Assembly (NCBI RefSeq): GCF_005233845.1
Contig: NZ_SZQL01000001.1
Span: forward strand, 124,001-188,000
Origin: Ilyomonas limi
Lineage (GTDB): Bacteria > Bacteroidota > Bacteroidia > Chitinophagales > Chitinophagaceae
Length of the DNA stretch: 64,000 nucleotides
Direction: 5' to 3'
Both the position numbers and the translations under genes were made by a program. Under the pieces are notes generated by a model, which was not told where the DNA came from, did no database searches, and saw only the letters and a program-made list of their open reading frames with translations. How positions within the stretch are numbered: position 1 is the first letter of the stretch; each line of letters opens with the position of its first letter. Shown here piece after piece: positions 62,038 through 64,000 of this stretch.

Positions 62038-64000
62038 CTATTTCAAAATTGCTTTTATTACCCGTAATGGAATACGCACCCAATCGGGGCGGTTTACCAG
62101 TTCCTTGTTTACTTCAGCTACCGCTTTTTCCAGTAAATAGGTATGAATCATCAGCACCACTTCTTCCTTTTCTTTTGGTATCAGCGGGCTGCCGGCAACT
62201 GTATCCAAATACGCTTTCATGAAAAAGCTGGTCATGTAATGCACCCACAACAACAGCAGCGGCCGCAGGCTTTCCATTTCATTTTGGTGCAATTGTTTAT
62301 TTATCAAAAAGCCTTCGTACGCTACATTGTACAGCGAATGAATCATCGTAGCCACGTCACGCAACGGCGAGCGCTTCAACCTTTTCTCGCTATAGCTGCG
62401 GTACGGGTTGCCGCTAAAATCTTTAATGGCAATATCTTTACCCGAAATTAATACCTGGCGCGTATTGTAGTTGCCATGAATGCGTATTTTTTCAACATCC
62501 AGCTTTTTTGCGTAGATCTTTTTAAACTCATTCAAAATATCCTGCCGGCGCGTTAAAACGGTTTCGGCATCCTGCCGCACCTCTCCCTGCAGTTGGTCCA
62601 TGTATTTCTGCAGGTTGCCTGTAGCCTCGCGCACCAGCGCCTGCATAGATGAGAAGAGTGACCGCTGGTAGTGCAGCGAGAAGTCTTCCGGCTGAAAAGC
62701 TTTGGACATTTTATCGGCAGCCAGCGCCAGGTGCATTTGCCCGGTGCGTACACCCAGCAAGCTTATTTGCTCGGCAGCCGTTGGACTTAAAAACTCCTGC
62801 AAATCTTCGGGCAAGTCGCTAAAGCTCACCGGCCTGGTAAGTGAGCCGATGAACGGGTATTGCAACAGCTTTTCACGGTCGCGCGCCAGTATGCGTTCAA
62901 TAAAATTGTTCAGTCGTTCCAGCATAAAGCTGTGGTAATCGCCGTGATTTTCTATCATCACCTGCATCATGCCCAGCGTCATGGTATCTCTTCCCAACTG
63001 CCACTCAATAGCACCTACAAACGCAGGCACATACGGAAAGTGCGCCTCTTCGGTGAGGTGCCGGGTGAGTTCCACATCGGGGTTTTCTGTCCTATCTACC
63101 TTGCGGTACAGTTTAAGAAAGAAACTATTGTTGTAAGTGATAGCTGTATTAATCACTTCGGTAGGATGCACGCGCGGTCTTATTTCGGGCTGCGATGCAA
63201 CAAATTGCTGCAGGCTGTCATTTGCATAAAAACGAATAATGCCGTCTTTTACCTTTAACAGACTGCCGGAGGCTAATTTTTTAATTAATTCCTGCTGCAC
63301 TGGTTCGGTATAAAAAGCATCGCACAAAAAACCTTCCTGCCCGTCTACTTTTATGTTGGCTATCAGCGCTTCCGGGCAATTGGTGTTTAATTTACCAGCC
63401 ATTTTGTCTTTAGCAAATGCAACGGCTAACTGGTAAGTTTCGGGCAAGCCGCTGTCGTAATTCACTTCTACCAGCAACACCACAGCATTGCTTTCCTGTA
63501 GTGGAATGGTAGCGTAATTGGTGATAGCTAAGTGATGTATCTCGGCAACATTGCTGGTAAACCAGGTTGTTTTGGTAAGATAAGGCAGTAAAATATATTC
63601 TTCCAGCATACTCAACGCATCCCTGCTGGTAATGGCATCCCAGCTAACTAAGTTTAGCTCAGGCAGTTGGCTGCCCCCATCCGTTTCCACCTGCGATTTT
63701 TCCATTTCAAACCAATAAAAAGCATACGGACTTAAGGTGAGAATATACGGATGGTTATCTCTTATGGCAGGAAAGCGGTTTTTACTAAATAACTCTACCG
63801 GCACATAATTATTAAAAGCCGATAAATCTATCTCTGCTGCCTGCGCATATTTAGATAAATTAACTACAATCAGCAAGGTTTGATCCTGGTAGGTGCGGGT
63901 AAAAGCCAGTATTTTAGGATTACCTACATTCAAAAATTGCATATCGCCACGGCCAAATGCTTTGTGCTGCCGGCGCATGCTTAATATGCGCTTCATATAC
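62038..64000 (-). CDS. treS: Trehalose synthase-maltokinase fusion (TreS-Pep2 type), 3' part; rest beyond right edge
   Basis: At least 654 residues are visible and the frame runs past 64000, so the amylase-like catalytic barrel of TreS is outside the window. The visible N-terminal part (about 1-100) is the C-terminal beta domain of TreS (MRRQHKAFGRGDMQFLN, ILAFTRTY, LLIVVNLSKYAQ, PYILTLSPYAFYWFEM). From about 115 on comes a maltokinase: GREV..-like region, TAITYNNSFFLKLYRKV (about 290), IRIHGNYNTRQVL (about 500, catalytic loop), and DIAIKDFSGNP (about 516, metal-binding Asp). Such fusions convert trehalose to maltose and phosphorylate it to maltose 1-phosphate for alpha-glucan synthesis. The ATG at 63996 is internal. 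Confidence 0.9.
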   Translation of the reverse strand, partial: YMKRILSMRRQHKAFGRGDMQFLNVGNPKILAFTRTYQDQTLLIVVNLSKYAQAAEIDLSAFNNYVPVELFSKNRFPAIRDNHPYILTLSPYAFYWFEMEKSQVETDGGSQLPELNLVSWDAITSRDALSMLEEYILLPYLTKTTWFTSNVAEIHHLAITNYATIPLQESNAVVLLVEVNYDSGLPETYQLAVAFAKDKMAGKLNTNCPEALIANIKVDGQEGFLCDAFYTEPVQQELIKKLASGSLLKVKDGIIRFYANDSLQQFVASQPEIRPRVHPTEVINTAITYNNSFFLKLYRKVDRTENPDVELTRHLTEEAHFPYVPAFVGAIEWQLGRDTMTLGMMQVMIENHGDYHSFMLERLNNFIERILARDREKLLQYPFIGSLTRPVSFSDLPEDLQEFLSPTAAEQISLLGVRTGQMHLALAADKMSKAFQPEDFSLHYQRSLFSSMQALVREATGNLQKYMDQLQGEVRQDAETVLTRRQDILNEFKKIYAKKLDVEKIRIHGNYNTRQVLISGKDIAIKDFSGNPYRSYSEKRLKRSPLRDVATMIHSLYNVAYEGFLINKQLHQNEMESLRPLLLLWVHYMTSFFMKAYLDTVAGSPLIPKEKEEVVLMIHTYLLEKAVAEVNKELVNRPDWVRIPLRVIKAILK

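Noticed and set aside
1-64000. CRISPR array, prophage, tRNA, rRNA or intact transposase
   Set aside because: No regular repeat-spacer pattern, structural phage gene, cloverleaf-like sequence or transposase domain was found by reading, although tRNA search by eye is not exhaustive.

Overview
The window reads as chromosome from a moderately AT-rich member of the Bacteroidota, most likely Chitinophagaceae or a close relative. The evidence is a SusC/SusD pair, a secreted protein with a C-terminal sorting domain of the type IX secretion system, many lipoproteins, several promoters of the Bacteroidota type (TAnnTTTG at -7), few clear Shine-Dalgarno sequences, and the families present (DUF5995, ELWxxDGT repeats, VCBS/ASPIC proteins). 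No tRNA, rRNA, CRISPR array, phage genes or intact insertion sequence was seen.

Layout. 1-8.0 kb: the end of a short-chain dehydrogenase gene, a PQQ-dependent dehydrogenase with built-in cytochrome c, a free-standing second half of carbamoyl-phosphate synthase large subunit, then a tight apbE / SUMF1-like / Tat-exported Gfo-Idh operon. 8-15.5 kb: a flavin-type split-barrel protein, topoisomerase IB, cytoplasmic alpha-amylase, a 55-residue lipoprotein, a CHASE3 histidine kinase, YceI and lycopene cyclase. 15.8-26.9 kb: a leftward nutrient-uptake locus (ROK regulator, SusC, SusD, giant VCBS/ASPIC protein, vanadium-haloperoxidase-like enzyme). 27-36.5 kb: AraC-type regulator, ksgA, a hydroxyacid dehydrogenase, a GH2 glycosidase, a DUF2231-Rieske fusion, two decayed small genes, feoB and a small membrane protein. 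36.7-46.6 kb: an ELWxxDGT/T9SS protein, heptose genes hddA-gmhA, an aminotransferase, small ORFs, a glycosyltransferase, citrate synthase and DUF502. 46.7-55.7 kb: fRMsr, an FKBP lipoprotein, an AI-2E transporter, an HD protein, DUF5995, an amine-oxidase/cytochrome c pair and a DUF1624 acyltransferase. 55.9-64 kb: a small Met/Gln-rich periplasmic protein, the dgoA-dgoD-dgoK galactonate operon, a PAS-GAF histidine kinase, and the maltokinase half of a TreS-maltokinase fusion that runs off the right edge.

How genes work together. The sugar genes (alpha-amylase, GH2, dgo operon, TreS-maltokinase, SusCD locus) suit a polysaccharide and plant-sugar heterotroph. The redox genes (PQQ dehydrogenase with haem, amine oxidase plus cytochrome c, Rieske membrane protein, ApbE) point to an aerobic periplasmic electron-transfer network. 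hddA-gmhA makes activated heptose for surface glycans.

The most unusual items are the decayed two-gene cassette at 33.1-33.6 kb, the half-length carB, the ApbE/SUMF1-like/Gfo operon with no visible flavin acceptor, the SusCD-VCBS-haloperoxidase locus, the amine oxidase/cytochrome pair, and several families of intergenic inverted repeats. One of these repeats is a perfect 52-bp palindrome behind carB, and two related hairpin elements lie 44 kb apart.
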